Part shown: positions 33,192 through 43,665 of the stretch, piece by piece
Position numbering within the stretch: the first letter of the stretch is position 1
Layout: every line of letters starts with the position of its first letter
Assembly (NCBI RefSeq): GCF_003664995.1
Contig: NZ_JFHL01000002.1
Span: forward strand, 62,001 to 126,000
DNA length: 64,000 nucleotides
DNA from: Mesotoga sp. BH458_6_3_2_1
GTDB lineage: Bacteria; Thermotogota; Thermotogae; Petrotogales; Kosmotogaceae
Direction: 5' to 3'
Notes under the pieces: model-generated
What the model saw: the letters and a program-made list of their open reading frames with translations, nothing else
Told to the model about the DNA's origin: nothing
The model's database searches: none
Position numbers and translations under genes: made by a program

Positions 33192-34380
33192 TTCCCCCTA
33201 CCTCCAATATCTCGCCGTTCTTCATTCTGTACATTTTCGACTTGTTGAGGGCCCTCGTCGTCAGGTCCTCAAAGTCCAGCCCGGCTTCTACCCGGTTGAT
33301 GTCGAATAGTCTTGCCTTTGTTGCGGGACTCGATGGCACGAACACCGTACAACAGTCTTCATAAGGCAATATTGACGTCTCAAACGTCCCTATTTTCTTG
33401 GCAAGCTCTATTGTCTCGATTTTATCGTAAGTAAGCAAAGGCCTAAGCACTATCAAATCTGTCTGTTCTTCAATTACTCTCAGGTTCTCGAGAGTTTGAC
33501 TCGCCACCTGACCAAGGTTCTCTCCAGTCACGACAGCGATTATCCTGTTCCTTTCAGCAATTCTGTTTGTGATCTTCATCATTAACCTTCTCTGACAGAT
33601 AAGACTGTATCTCTCTTCAACATGTTTGTGAACGGCGATTTGAGCTTCTGTGAAGTGAATTGAATATAGTCTAAACTCCCTGCCTCCATTGTAGAGAGAA
33701 AGGGATTTCGCAAGAGAGAGAACTTTGTCGAAAGCCTTCTCACCCGTGTATGGTGGACTGGAGAAGTGAATGGCGTCAAGATCTAATCCCCTCTTCTGGG
33801 CAAGCCAACCGGACACAGGACTATCGATTCCCCCAGAAAGCAGCAGAATAGCCCTACCACTTACTCCAACAGGTAGACCTCCGTTAGCGGTCGTTTTTCC
33901 GCATGAAATGAGAACTCCTTCATCTCTTATCTCAATCTCGATCTTGAAATCCGGATTGTGAAGATCGACAGAAGTTTCGGGGATCTTTTCAAGAATCCGC
34001 TCCCCAACAAGAGGATTCAGTTCGATGCTTTTCAAAGGGAATCGCTTGTCGAGCCTTCGGGTCTCCACCTTAAAGGTTCTTTTCCCTCTCTCGACCTCCC
34101 TCCTTGCAAGGTCTGTGGAAGTCAGATAGATGTCCTCAAGATCGTAAGTTGTCCACGTCCCCAAACTGTAGTTCTGGATTCCGAATGTCCGAGACATTAC
34201 TTCCGTGGCTGTTTGCAGCTTGTCAGAAGGCACAGTGACTATTATTCGCCCCCGGATCCTTTCTACAGTCGACTTTCCTAATTGTCTCTTTATGTTGTTT
34301 GACAGGACCTTTTCGAAGAGTTTTCTGTTTCCCTGCTTTAGAGCAATTTCTCCATATCTCACTACTACGAATCTATCCAT
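33166..34380 (-). CDS. thiI: tRNA 4-thiouridine synthase ThiI
   Basis: 404 aa from the ATG at 34380 (GGAGG 6 nt before). NFLD and THUMP domains at the N-terminus (TRTFGIQNYSLGTW), PP-loop LLSGGIDSPVSGWLAQ, TGENLGQVASQTLENL, and a conserved EDCCTVFVP. There is no C-terminal rhodanese domain, so this is the short B. subtilis-type enzyme needing a dedicated cysteine desulfurase. It makes s4U8 in tRNA. First gene of a four-gene minus-strand operon. Confidence 0.95.
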   Translation of the reverse strand: MDRFVVVRYGEIALKQGNRKLFEKVLSNNIKRQLGKSTVERIRGRIIVTVPSDKLQTATEVMSRTFGIQNYSLGTWTTYDLEDIYLTSTDLARREVERGKRTFKVETRRLDKRFPLKSIELNPLVGERILEKIPETSVDLHNPDFKIEIEIRDEGVLISCGKTTANGGLPVGVSGRAILLLSGGIDSPVSGWLAQKRGLDLDAIHFSSPPYTGEKAFDKVLSLAKSLSLYNGGREFRLYSIHFTEAQIAVHKHVEERYSLICQRRLMMKITNRIAERNRIIAVVTGENLGQVASQTLENLRVIEEQTDLIVLRPLLTYDKIETIELAKKIGTFETSILPYEDCCTVFVPSSPATKARLFDINRVEAGLDFEDLTTRALNKSKMYRMKNGEILEVGGIEIPEKAT

Positions 34381-34461
34381 GAAATACCTCCGGGTTGTTT
34401 TTTCCATTGTAGTTATATAATATTCCTATCATATAATCTTACTAAGGAGGTGTTCCTTTAC

Positions 34462-35178
34462 ATGAAGAAACTGCTATTAATCTCTTTCTTGGTTCTATTT
34501 TCATCGCTTTTTATTGCTTCTGATTTCGAGACGCTCCAATCTGAATTTGTTCAGATAAGGGCGGTACAGAACACTGGGCTGATGACCAGCTTCATAGAGA
34601 GACTCGAGTCAGAGGATCTAGGAGACATAGAAATTCTCACGTTGCTTGCGGATTCTCACAGAGAGTATGCAAACTGGATAGAAGACAAGAAAGATAGAGA
34701 AACTCACTATAAGAAGGCAAGGGAACTTGCAGAAAAGGCAATAAAAATGGACGATTCTTATGGGATGGCCTACTATGTAAAAGGTGCGGCGATAGGACAG
34801 CTTGCTCAGATGGCGGGGATAATCCAATCTATGTTCCTGATAACCGACTTCGATAAGAGTATAGATAAGGCTATGGAACTGATGCCAGACAGTCCATTTC
34901 CCTTTATTGCTAAAGGAATGAGAGATAGAGATACTCCCTGGCCATACCGAAATTACGGAAAGTCGGAAGAACGATTCCTGAAGGCCATTGAAAATGATCC
35001 TGCATATATCAACAGTTACTACGAGCTCGCTTTACTTTATCAGGTATGGAAAAAGAAAGATTTGGCCGCACAATACTACAAGAAGGTTCTTGAACTGGAA
35101 ATTCAGAGTGATTTCGTGGTTCAAGGTCAGGAGTCGAAGGAAAAGGCGCAGAAGTGGCTGGAAGATAACGGATACTGA
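34462..35178 (+). CDS. Exported TPR-like protein
   Basis: 238 aa from the ATG at 34462 (AAGGAGGTG upstream). Signal peptide MKKLLLISFLVLFSSLFIAS. Helical repeats of the TPR kind follow: HYKKARELAEKAIKMDDSYG, SIDKAMELMPDSPFPFIAKG, EERFLKAIENDPAYINSYY and LAAQYYKKVLELE. Probably a periplasmic protein-protein adaptor. It overlaps the next gene by one base. Confidence 0.75.
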   Translation: MKKLLLISFLVLFSSLFIASDFETLQSEFVQIRAVQNTGLMTSFIERLESEDLGDIEILTLLADSHREYANWIEDKKDRETHYKKARELAEKAIKMDDSYGMAYYVKGAAIGQLAQMAGIIQSMFLITDFDKSIDKAMELMPDSPFPFIAKGMRDRDTPWPYRNYGKSEERFLKAIENDPAYINSYYELALLYQVWKKKDLAAQYYKKVLELEIQSDFVVQGQESKEKAQKWLEDNGY

Positions 35179-35672
35179 TGCTATACAGAATCATCTTTTC
35201 TCTCGTTCCACTTGTTCTTATGCCGTTCCTTAATTACTCGTTTTTGCTTTCGGCGATAGCTGCCTTTCTAGTTTTTACGGGTATGATTCTTGGAAGCAAG
35301 ACAGTTCGTGTTTCGAAAATTCAGAACCTTACCCTTATTCTCTTTTATGTAGTTCTACTATTTGGCTTCTTTCAGGATACAACTGGCACAATGTACGAAG
35401 GTGAAGTTCTTATTCTCGCCGCGGCGCAAGCATTATCGGGATTCTACGGACTTTTTCACCATAAGAAGCCGTTGGCGGTTGCCTTTTCACTTTTGTATTG
35501 GACTCTTGTTGGAGTGGCGATAGGCAGAATCGCGAATTTTAGGTTGGGAAGTGGCGGAATCGTGCTTGCTGCGGTTCTAATGATTTTAGTTGCAGCTCAG
35601 GATCTTAGAAGGATTCTGAAGCCCATTGTGAGGACTCCTTTTGAGTGGGATGGTGAAGATAAGTATGAGTAG
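35178..35672 (+). CDS. Integral membrane protein of unknown function
   Basis: 164 aa, start ATG sharing a base with the previous stop (TGATG). Four to five hydrophobic segments make up most of it (SFLLSAIAAFLVFTGMILG, LTLILFYVVLLFGFF, GGIVLAAVLMILVA); the last ~20 residues are charged. I do not recognise a family. Cotranscribed with the TPR-like and nitrilase-like genes. Confidence 0.7.
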   Translation: MLYRIIFSLVPLVLMPFLNYSFLLSAIAAFLVFTGMILGSKTVRVSKIQNLTLILFYVVLLFGFFQDTTGTMYEGEVLILAAAQALSGFYGLFHHKKPLAVAFSLLYWTLVGVAIGRIANFRLGSGGIVLAAVLMILVAAQDLRRILKPIVRTPFEWDGEDKYE

Positions 35673-36468
35673 AACGGAGAAAATCAGAATTGGAATTGTT
35701 CAGTTCAAAGCAGACAATGATGAGCCGGGCGAGAATTTGGAGAAGGCGACAAGCTATATTGAGAGTCTTGTTGAAGAGGATGTGAACATTGTTGTTCTTC
35801 CCGAGATGTTCAACAGCGGATATGGAACGGATGAAGCCACCGTCAACAATGCAGTCGAGATGCAGGAGGAGACAGAAGAGATCCTTTCGGCGCTTGCCGA
35901 TTACAATGACATTGCTATTGTCGGTGGAATGGTGAACAGGACGAAAGTCGGTCTTTTCAATTCCGCTGTAATAATGCTTCCTTATCTTGAAGCGATCTAC
36001 TACAACAAGACTCACCTTTTCCGCGATGAAAAAAAAGTCTTCACTCCTGGCAAAGAATTCAAGTCTTTTGAGTATTTGGGTGTGAAGTTTGGACTACTTA
36101 TGTGCTATGAAATCGGGTTCCCCGAAATCTCGAGAAAACTCTGCAGGCAAGGAGCCGAGGTTCTCTTAGTTCCATTCGCCTTTGGAAGAGAGAGAAGGTT
36201 GATTTACGATACTGCGACCAGAGCTCGTTCAATTGAAAACGGGTGCTTCCTTGCGGCAGCCAGTCAAGTTGGATCGAATAAGTCTATGAACTTTGTCGGA
36301 GAAAGCAGAATCGTTTCGCCTTCAGGGGAAATCATTGCAGATTGTGGTGGCGCAGAAGGTTTTGCTTTTGCCGATGTTGACACTAAGCTTGTCAAGAGAT
36401 ATCGATTCAACGAGAGTCGTGATTCTCACGGGTATTTTTCTAACTTAAGAGACGATCTATACGTTTGA
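35665..36468 (+). CDS. Carbon-nitrogen hydrolase (nitrilase superfamily)
   Basis: 267 aa from the ATG at 35665. The Glu-Lys-Cys triad is visible: LPEMFNSGYG, YNKTHLF and LMCYEIGFPE. RARSIENGCFLAAASQVG is the conserved dimer/active-site segment. These enzymes hydrolyse C-N bonds of amides such as deaminated glutathione, omega-amides or N-carbamoyl compounds; the substrate here is not known. It overlaps the preceding membrane-protein gene by 8 bases. A tRNA promoter starts 8 nt after its stop. Confidence 0.9.
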   Translation: MSRTEKIRIGIVQFKADNDEPGENLEKATSYIESLVEEDVNIVVLPEMFNSGYGTDEATVNNAVEMQEETEEILSALADYNDIAIVGGMVNRTKVGLFNSAVIMLPYLEAIYYNKTHLFRDEKKVFTPGKEFKSFEYLGVKFGLLMCYEIGFPEISRKLCRQGAEVLLVPFAFGRERRLIYDTATRARSIENGCFLAAASQVGSNKSMNFVGESRIVSPSGEIIADCGGAEGFAFADVDTKLVKRYRFNESRDSHGYFSNLRDDLYV

Positions 36469-36475
36469 AACCCGG

Positions 36476-36504
36476 TTGACAGGTTCATTCCCATGAGATA
36501 CAAT
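36476..36504 (+). promoter_or_regulatory. Strong promoter for tRNA-Lys (and probably infC operon)
   Basis: TTGACA (36476-36481), 17 nt, TACAAT (36499-36504), 13 nt before the tRNA 5' end. No other clear promoter lies between the tRNA and infC. Confidence 0.85.
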
Positions 36505-36517
36505 AAATACCGTTAGT

Positions 36518-36593
36518 GGGCCGTTAGCTCAGCAGGCAGAGCGATTGATTCTTAATCAATAGGTTGCAGGTTCGATCCCTGCACGGCTCACCA
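36518..36593 (+). tRNA. tRNA-Lys (CTT)
   Basis: Cloverleaf folds fully: acceptor GGGCCGT / ACGGCTC (one G-T pair), anticodon stem ATTGA/TCAAT with loop TTCTTAA (anticodon CTT), T-arm GCAGG-TTCGATC-CCTGC, and encoded CCA end. Confidence 0.96.
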
Positions 36594-36599
36594 GAGAGT

Positions 36600-36700
36600 G
36601 TAAATTAAGTGGAGATTTTCTCCCACCCCCGCCCGAAGGTTGAGGGGTCAATACCTTAAGAATAGGTTATTGACATGGCGGGTTATTCCGCCAATTTTTT
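36600..36700 (+). promoter_or_regulatory. infC-rpmI-rplT leader with attenuator (L20-leader-like)
   Basis: Three elements are visible: a hairpin right after the tRNA (GTGGAGA / TCTCCCAC with a bulge, 36609-36626), a long hairpin (GTCAATACCT at 36647-36656 with AGGTTATTGAC at 36664-36674), and a terminator GGCGG-GTTATT-CCGCC with six T's (36677-36700). CCCGCC at 36628-36633 is exactly complementary to GGCGGG at 36677-36682, so an antiterminator fold is possible. This matches the logic of the L20 autoregulatory leader of Firmicutes; the ligand here is inferred. Confidence 0.7.
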
Positions 36701-36719
36701 ATATGAGAGGTGATGTAGT

Positions 36720-37286
36720 ATCGCAAGAGGTGATTCAACACCGAAAAACAATGAAATAATGACGAAGACGGTGAGACTTGTTGACATTAACGGGGAACAG
36801 CTGGGTGTTGTTCAGACATCAGAAGCGCTTAAAAATGCCAGAGAAAAGGGTCTAGATCTAGTTCTTGTGGCGCCTGCGGCAAATCCGCCGGTTGCAAGAA
36901 TAATGGATTACGGAAAGTATAAGTACGAAAAGGACAAGCGAAAGAAGGAAGCAAAGAAGAAGACCAAGCAGTCACAGCTTAAAGAGATGAAATTCAGAAT
37001 CAGGATTGATGAGCATGATTTCCAGACCAAGACGAACAGGATAAAAGAATTCCTTGAAAAGGGAAGTAAAGTTAGGGTCGTCATAATGTTCAGAGGCAGG
37101 GAAATCGTCTTTTCAGATAAAGGAAGAGAGATTCTCGAAAGAGTTGCAGATCAGCTACAGCAGATTTCCGATATCGATAGGCCTCCAAAGTTGGAGGGAA
37201 GAGATATGTGGATGATTCTTAAGCCAAAGGCAGCTCCTCAAGGAGGTAAAGATAATGGGCAACAAAGTAAAAATGAAGACTCATAA
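36720..37286 (+). CDS. infC: Translation initiation factor IF-3, ATC start codon
   Basis: 188 aa when started at ATC 36720. GAGG of the SD lies 9 nt before ATC. The 13 codons before the first ATG (36759) encode ARGDSTPKNNEI, and NNEI is the conserved start of IF3 (N-x-E-I-x(4)-VRL), so translation must begin upstream of that ATG. The only usable codon after the in-frame stop at 36711 is ATC. Rare AUU/AUC/AUA starts in infC allow IF3 to repress its own translation. N-domain VRLVDINGEQLG, Lys-rich linker, C-domain KEMKFRIRIDEHDFQTK. Controls initiator tRNA and start-site fidelity. Confidence 0.93.
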   Translation: MARGDSTPKNNEIMTKTVRLVDINGEQLGVVQTSEALKNAREKGLDLVLVAPAANPPVARIMDYGKYKYEKDKRKKEAKKKTKQSQLKEMKFRIRIDEHDFQTKTNRIKEFLEKGSKVRVVIMFRGREIVFSDKGREILERVADQLQQISDIDRPPKLEGRDMWMILKPKAAPQGGKDNGQQSKNEDS

Positions 37287-37458
37287 GGCAAGTGCCAAGA
37301 GGTATAAGGTTACCGGTAGTGGAAAGATCATGAGGAACCAATCAGGAACTGGTCATAATACCGGTAAGAAGAGTGAAAGCAGTCGCCGAGAGGCTCGAAA
37401 ATGGAAGCTGGTCGAAGGCGGATACGAGAAGAAAGTCAAGAAAAGCCTGGGCATTTGA
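37255..37458 (+). CDS. rpmI: Ribosomal protein bL35
   Basis: 67 aa. KMKTHKASAKRYKVTGSGK and the basic middle are typical of L35. ATG at 37255 with AAGGAGGT 8 nt before; the gene overlaps the infC 3' end by 32 bases. Confidence 0.97.
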   Translation: MGNKVKMKTHKASAKRYKVTGSGKIMRNQSGTGHNTGKKSESSRREARKWKLVEGGYEKKVKKSLGI

Positions 37459-37481
37459 CCCTTTTGAGAGGTGAGATTTAG

Positions 37482-37841
37482 ATGCGTGTAAAAGGTGGAG
37501 TAAATTCAAAGAAGAAAAAGCTGAAATATCTGAAAGCCGCGAAGGGTTATAGAGGTGCCTTGAGCAGAAGGTACAGGCTGGCAAAGCAGTTTTATATAAG
37601 ATCCGGTGTCTATGCCTATGCGGGAAGGAAGATAAGAAAGAGAGATTTCAGGAAACTCTGGATAACCAGGATCAATGCCGGTGCGCGAATCGCAGGCACT
37701 AAGTATAATGATCTGATCCATGGTTTGAAAATCGCTGGTGTGAACATCAACCGAAAGATGCTTGCAGACCTTGCAGTCAATGACTTCAATACGTTTAGGG
37801 AGTATTGCGAGATCGCCAAATCGGCACTGAACGGAAATTAA
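37482..37841 (+). CDS. rplT: Ribosomal protein bL20
   Basis: 119 aa. MRVKGGVNSKKKKLKYLKAA at the start and AKGYRGALSRRYRLAKQ, then a globular end with WITRINAGARI and YNDLIHGLK. A 23S rRNA-binding assembly protein and, in other bacteria, the repressor of this operon through its leader. Third gene of infC-rpmI-rplT. Confidence 0.98.
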   Translation: MRVKGGVNSKKKKLKYLKAAKGYRGALSRRYRLAKQFYIRSGVYAYAGRKIRKRDFRKLWITRINAGARIAGTKYNDLIHGLKIAGVNINRKMLADLAVNDFNTFREYCEIAKSALNGN

Positions 37842-37865
37842 AAGGGGCTTAGGCCCTTTTTTTTT
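37840..37865 (+). terminator. Terminator after rplT
   Basis: AAAAGGG, loop GCTTAGG, CCCTTTT and five more T's, starting at the rplT stop codon. The next gene's SD follows within a few bases. Confidence 0.9.
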
Positions 37866-37881
37866 GAGAGGAGATGAGACA

Positions 37882-38304
37882 ATGGAATACTCTGCTAAGA
37901 GAATAGGAAAGATGGCCTTCTACGCAAAAACCCCCTCAGGTCATGATATATATATGGACGCCAAGGAAGCTTCAGGTGGAGATGGGTCTGCACCAAGCCC
38001 AATGGAGACGGTTCTGGCTGCATTGATGGGGTGCACGTCGATGGACGTTGTTTCCATACTCTCCAAGATGAAGGTCAACGACTACGAATACTGGATTTCT
38101 GCAAACTATGAGTATGCTAAAGAACATCCAAAAGTCTTCACAAATATTGAACTCGTCTACCATTTCTCCGGCAAGAATCTTCCGAAGGACAAGATTGAAA
38201 AGGCAGTTAATCTCTCGCAGGAAAGATACTGCTCTGTCTCTGCTATGTTGAAGAACTCGGTAGATCTTGCAATGAGGATTGAATATGAGGGTGAAGAAAA
38301 TTGA
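37882..38304 (+). CDS. OsmC family peroxiredoxin-like protein
   Basis: 140 aa from the ATG at 37882 (AGGAG upstream). SPMETVLAALMGCTSMDVVS carries the first conserved Cys, and QERYCSVSAMLKN the second. OsmC/Ohr proteins reduce organic hydroperoxides with this Cys pair; YhfA-like members have unclear roles. Overlaps mrp by 4 bases, so it is made with it. Confidence 0.93.
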   Translation: MEYSAKRIGKMAFYAKTPSGHDIYMDAKEASGGDGSAPSPMETVLAALMGCTSMDVVSILSKMKVNDYEYWISANYEYAKEHPKVFTNIELVYHFSGKNLPKDKIEKAVNLSQERYCSVSAMLKNSVDLAMRIEYEGEEN

Positions 38305-39107
38305 ATCCACAAGAGATGGCGGAAGCAATGGAGAAGATAAGAAACAATGTCAAGTCAATAAAGCACAAAATACTTGTGATGTCAGGAAAAGGAGGAGTGG
38401 GTAAATCCACTGTTGCAGTGAATTTAGCGCTGGCTCTTGCCGATGAGGGATTCAGAACTGGTCTCATGGATATTGATCTTCACGGTCCGAATGTGGCGAG
38501 AATGGTCGGACTCAAGAAACAACCTGAGGTTATTGAGAATCAGATCTTTCCCCCAGAGGTCCTGCCGAATCTCAAGGTTATAAGCATTTCCAGTTTTGTT
38601 GAAGATGATGCCCCGGTAGTATGGAGAGGTCCTATGAAGACTACGGCAATATACCAGTTTCTGGGTGACGTTGCGTGGGGCGAACTCGACTTTCTCATTA
38701 TTGATTCTCCTCCAGGTACAGGAGACGAGCCGCTAACTGCTCTCCAGACTCTTTCCGACATAATGGCGCTTGTGGTGACGACACCTCAGGCCGTTGCGGT
38801 TCAGGACGTGAAAAGAGCGATAAATCTTGTCAAGACCATGCACAGAACGCCTCTCGGCATTGTTGAAAACATGTCATACATGAAATGTCCAAACTGTGGA
38901 GAGGTAATAAAGCTGTTTGGAGAGGGTGGAGGAAAGGACCTTGAGAATCTCTTTGATATTCCGCTTCTAGGTTCCCTTCCCTTTGATCCGGCGCTAGTAG
39001 GATTTTCGGATATTGGTAAGAGTATAGTGACACACATGAGGGGTTCCGAGCTTGAAGCCGCCTATCGAGAGACTGTGAAAGAGATTGTTCAGAGGGTGAA
39101 GCTGTAG
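38301..39107 (+). CDS. mrp: Mrp/NBP35 family Fe-S carrier ATPase
   Basis: 268 aa from a TTG. P-loop with deviant Walker A SGKGGVGKSTVAVNLA, switch FLIIDSPPGTGDEPL, and C-terminal CPNC that can hold a bridging 4Fe-4S cluster between two monomers. It delivers Fe-S clusters to apo-proteins. There is no N-terminal MIP18/DUF59 domain. Confidence 0.94.
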   Translation: MNPQEMAEAMEKIRNNVKSIKHKILVMSGKGGVGKSTVAVNLALALADEGFRTGLMDIDLHGPNVARMVGLKKQPEVIENQIFPPEVLPNLKVISISSFVEDDAPVVWRGPMKTTAIYQFLGDVAWGELDFLIIDSPPGTGDEPLTALQTLSDIMALVVTTPQAVAVQDVKRAINLVKTMHRTPLGIVENMSYMKCPNCGEVIKLFGEGGGKDLENLFDIPLLGSLPFDPALVGFSDIGKSIVTHMRGSELEAAYRETVKEIVQRVKL

Positions 39108-40153
39108 TGGGCAAGTTCAAGAGCATGACGCTTGAATGGAAAGAAGACAGACTGATACTCATCGATCAAAGAAGCCTTCCTTCAAAGGAAGAGTATGTTG
39201 AATGCTTAACTCACGAAGACGTATATCTTGCAATCAAAAATATGGTTGTCAGAGGTGCGCCGGCAATAGGTGCAAGTGCAGCATTCGGCTATCTTCTCGG
39301 TGCAAGAGAGGCTAGAACTGGTTCTGAAGAGATGTTTTTCGGACACATGGTATCGGTCAAGAAAAGACTTTCAGAGAGCAGACCTACTGCTGTGAATTTA
39401 TTCTGGGCTCTTGATAGAATGGAAAGGACGCTTAACCAGCTCCGAAAGCTGGAAAGGAAAGGTCTGATTGCGTCTCTCGAAAGCGAAGCACTGAAAATAG
39501 CCAGTGAAGACATCGAGATCAACAAGGCAATAGGGAAGAACGGTGCAGCAATTGTGAGAGACGGTGATGGAATACTCACTCACTGTAACGCTGGCGCCCT
39601 TGCAACAGTTGACTACGGTACGGCGCTCGGAGTAATGCGTGCTGCTGTTCAACAGGGTAAGAAGATCTACGTTTACGCCGATGAAACACGTCCTTATCTT
39701 CAGGGGGCTCGATTGACGGCGTGGGAGCTCATGCAATCGGGAGTCGACGTCACGCTCATCTGTGACAATATGTCTGGTTGGGTAATGAAGAAGCGACTGG
39801 TAGATCTAGTGCTAGTGGGAGCGGACAGAATTGCAGCAAATGGTGATGCAGCAAACAAGATAGGGACATATTCAGTGGCGATTCTTGCTCAGAGACATGG
39901 AATTCCCTTCTACATAGTTGCTCCTTTAAGTACTGTGGATCTCTCAACTCCTACAGGAGATGAAATCCCCATAGAGGAAAGAGATCACCGCGAGATAACT
40001 CACTTAGGAGGCTACCAGATTGCTCCCGACAATGTAAAATGTTTGAACCCCGCTTTTGATGTAACTCCATGGAATTTGATAACCGGAATAATCACGGAAA
40101 AGGGAATTGCAAGGCCACCTTACAACATTTCACTCAAGAAAATGTTTGAATAG
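39107..40153 (+). CDS. mtnA: S-methyl-5-thioribose-1-phosphate isomerase
   Basis: 348 aa; GTG shares one base with the mrp stop. Motifs: VRGAPAIGASAAFG, LTHCNAGALATVDYGTALGV with the catalytic Cys, DETRPYLQGARLTAWEL, and GADRIAANGDAANKIGTYS with the catalytic Asp. It converts MTR-1-P to MTRu-1-P in methionine salvage; related enzymes isomerise other pentose phosphates. Confidence 0.95.
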   Translation: MGKFKSMTLEWKEDRLILIDQRSLPSKEEYVECLTHEDVYLAIKNMVVRGAPAIGASAAFGYLLGAREARTGSEEMFFGHMVSVKKRLSESRPTAVNLFWALDRMERTLNQLRKLERKGLIASLESEALKIASEDIEINKAIGKNGAAIVRDGDGILTHCNAGALATVDYGTALGVMRAAVQQGKKIYVYADETRPYLQGARLTAWELMQSGVDVTLICDNMSGWVMKKRLVDLVLVGADRIAANGDAANKIGTYSVAILAQRHGIPFYIVAPLSTVDLSTPTGDEIPIEERDHREITHLGGYQIAPDNVKCLNPAFDVTPWNLITGIITEKGIARPPYNISLKKMFE

Positions 40154-40174
40154 AATCCTGGAGGAGGTTTTTAC

Positions 40175-42852
<2,678 letters not shown>

Positions 42853-42856
42853 GTTT

Positions 42857-43429
42857 ATGTCGGGCAAACTCACGGTTGTTGTAGGACCAATGTATTCCGG
42901 GAAGACTTCGACTCTTCTCTCTATGGTTGAAATCTACACTCTTGGGAAGAAACGCATAAGGGTTTTCAAGCCAATAATTGATACCCGATACTCATCCAAT
43001 CATGTTGTAAGTCATTCAGGCCAAATGGCGGAAGCGATAAATGTGTATGACTCTTCTGAAATAGAAGAGATCGTCTCGCGGGAAAATGAGAAGCTCGATG
43101 CAATATTCATTGACGAGACTAATTTCTTTGATCAGGGTCTGCTAGAAGTGGTACAGAAGATGATTTTCGCTGGGATCGATGTATTTTGCGTGGGACTCGA
43201 TCTCAGCTACAAACATAGACCGTTTGCTGTAACTGCAAATCTGATGGCTGCAGCAGATGAAGTGATAAAGAAAAAGGCCGTCTGCCATATTTGTGGAGAA
43301 TATAGTGCAACAGTAACTCACAGGATTTCAGGTGCAATCGATACAGAAATCGATGTTGGGGGAATGGAGAAATACATTGCAGTCTGCAGAGATTGTTACA
43401 TAAAACTTAATTCATTGAATCACAAATGA
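42857..43429 (+). CDS. tdk: Thymidine kinase (type II)
   Basis: 190 aa. P-loop VVGPMYSGKTSTLLSM, FIDETNFFDQGL as Walker B, lasso region, and a zinc site made of CHIC and CRDC. Phosphorylates thymidine to dTMP. End of the mtnA-glyA-upp-PfkB-tdk run. Confidence 0.96.
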   Translation: MSGKLTVVVGPMYSGKTSTLLSMVEIYTLGKKRIRVFKPIIDTRYSSNHVVSHSGQMAEAINVYDSSEIEEIVSRENEKLDAIFIDETNFFDQGLLEVVQKMIFAGIDVFCVGLDLSYKHRPFAVTANLMAAADEVIKKKAVCHICGEYSATVTHRISGAIDTEIDVGGMEKYIAVCRDCYIKLNSLNHK

Positions 43430-43508
43430 GTGTTTGCTTGCGTCGTTAAATTACTTCCAGAGCGAGGTGTGTTCTCTTCAGCAAGTATTGCTGATCAATC
43501 TACTAGAG

Positions 43509-43527
43509 ATGTTCCTCGAAGGAACAT
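43509..43527. terminator. Hairpin after tdk
   Basis: ATGTTCCT-CGA-AGGAACAT: perfect 8-bp stem with a 3-nt loop, no T-run on either side. Possibly the operon end or an RNA processing site in the 236-bp tdk-ffh gap. Confidence 0.45.
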
Positions 43528-43619
43528 AGGTGAATTAAGTATATTGATGTCTTTCCGGTAATCAAAATTTAATATAAGTAGAAGATAATCACAGTTGTTG
43601 TTTAGATAAGTTCAACATT

Positions 43620-43642
43620 CGCGTGCAGACGCGTTGTATACT
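43620..43642 (+). promoter_or_regulatory. ffh -10 with adjacent CGCGT/ACGCG inverted repeat
   Basis: TATACT (43637-43642) lies 23 nt before the ffh ATG. Just upstream, in the spacer, CGCGT-GCAG-ACGCG (43620-43633) forms a perfect dyad that a regulator could bind. The -35 is weak (AACATT). Confidence 0.5.
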
Positions 43643-43665
43643 TTTCAAGCTGTGGAGGTGTTTAG

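Noticed and set aside
36759-36761. ATG 36759 as the infC start
   Set aside because: It would cut off the conserved IF3 residues NNEI and has no SD at proper distance.
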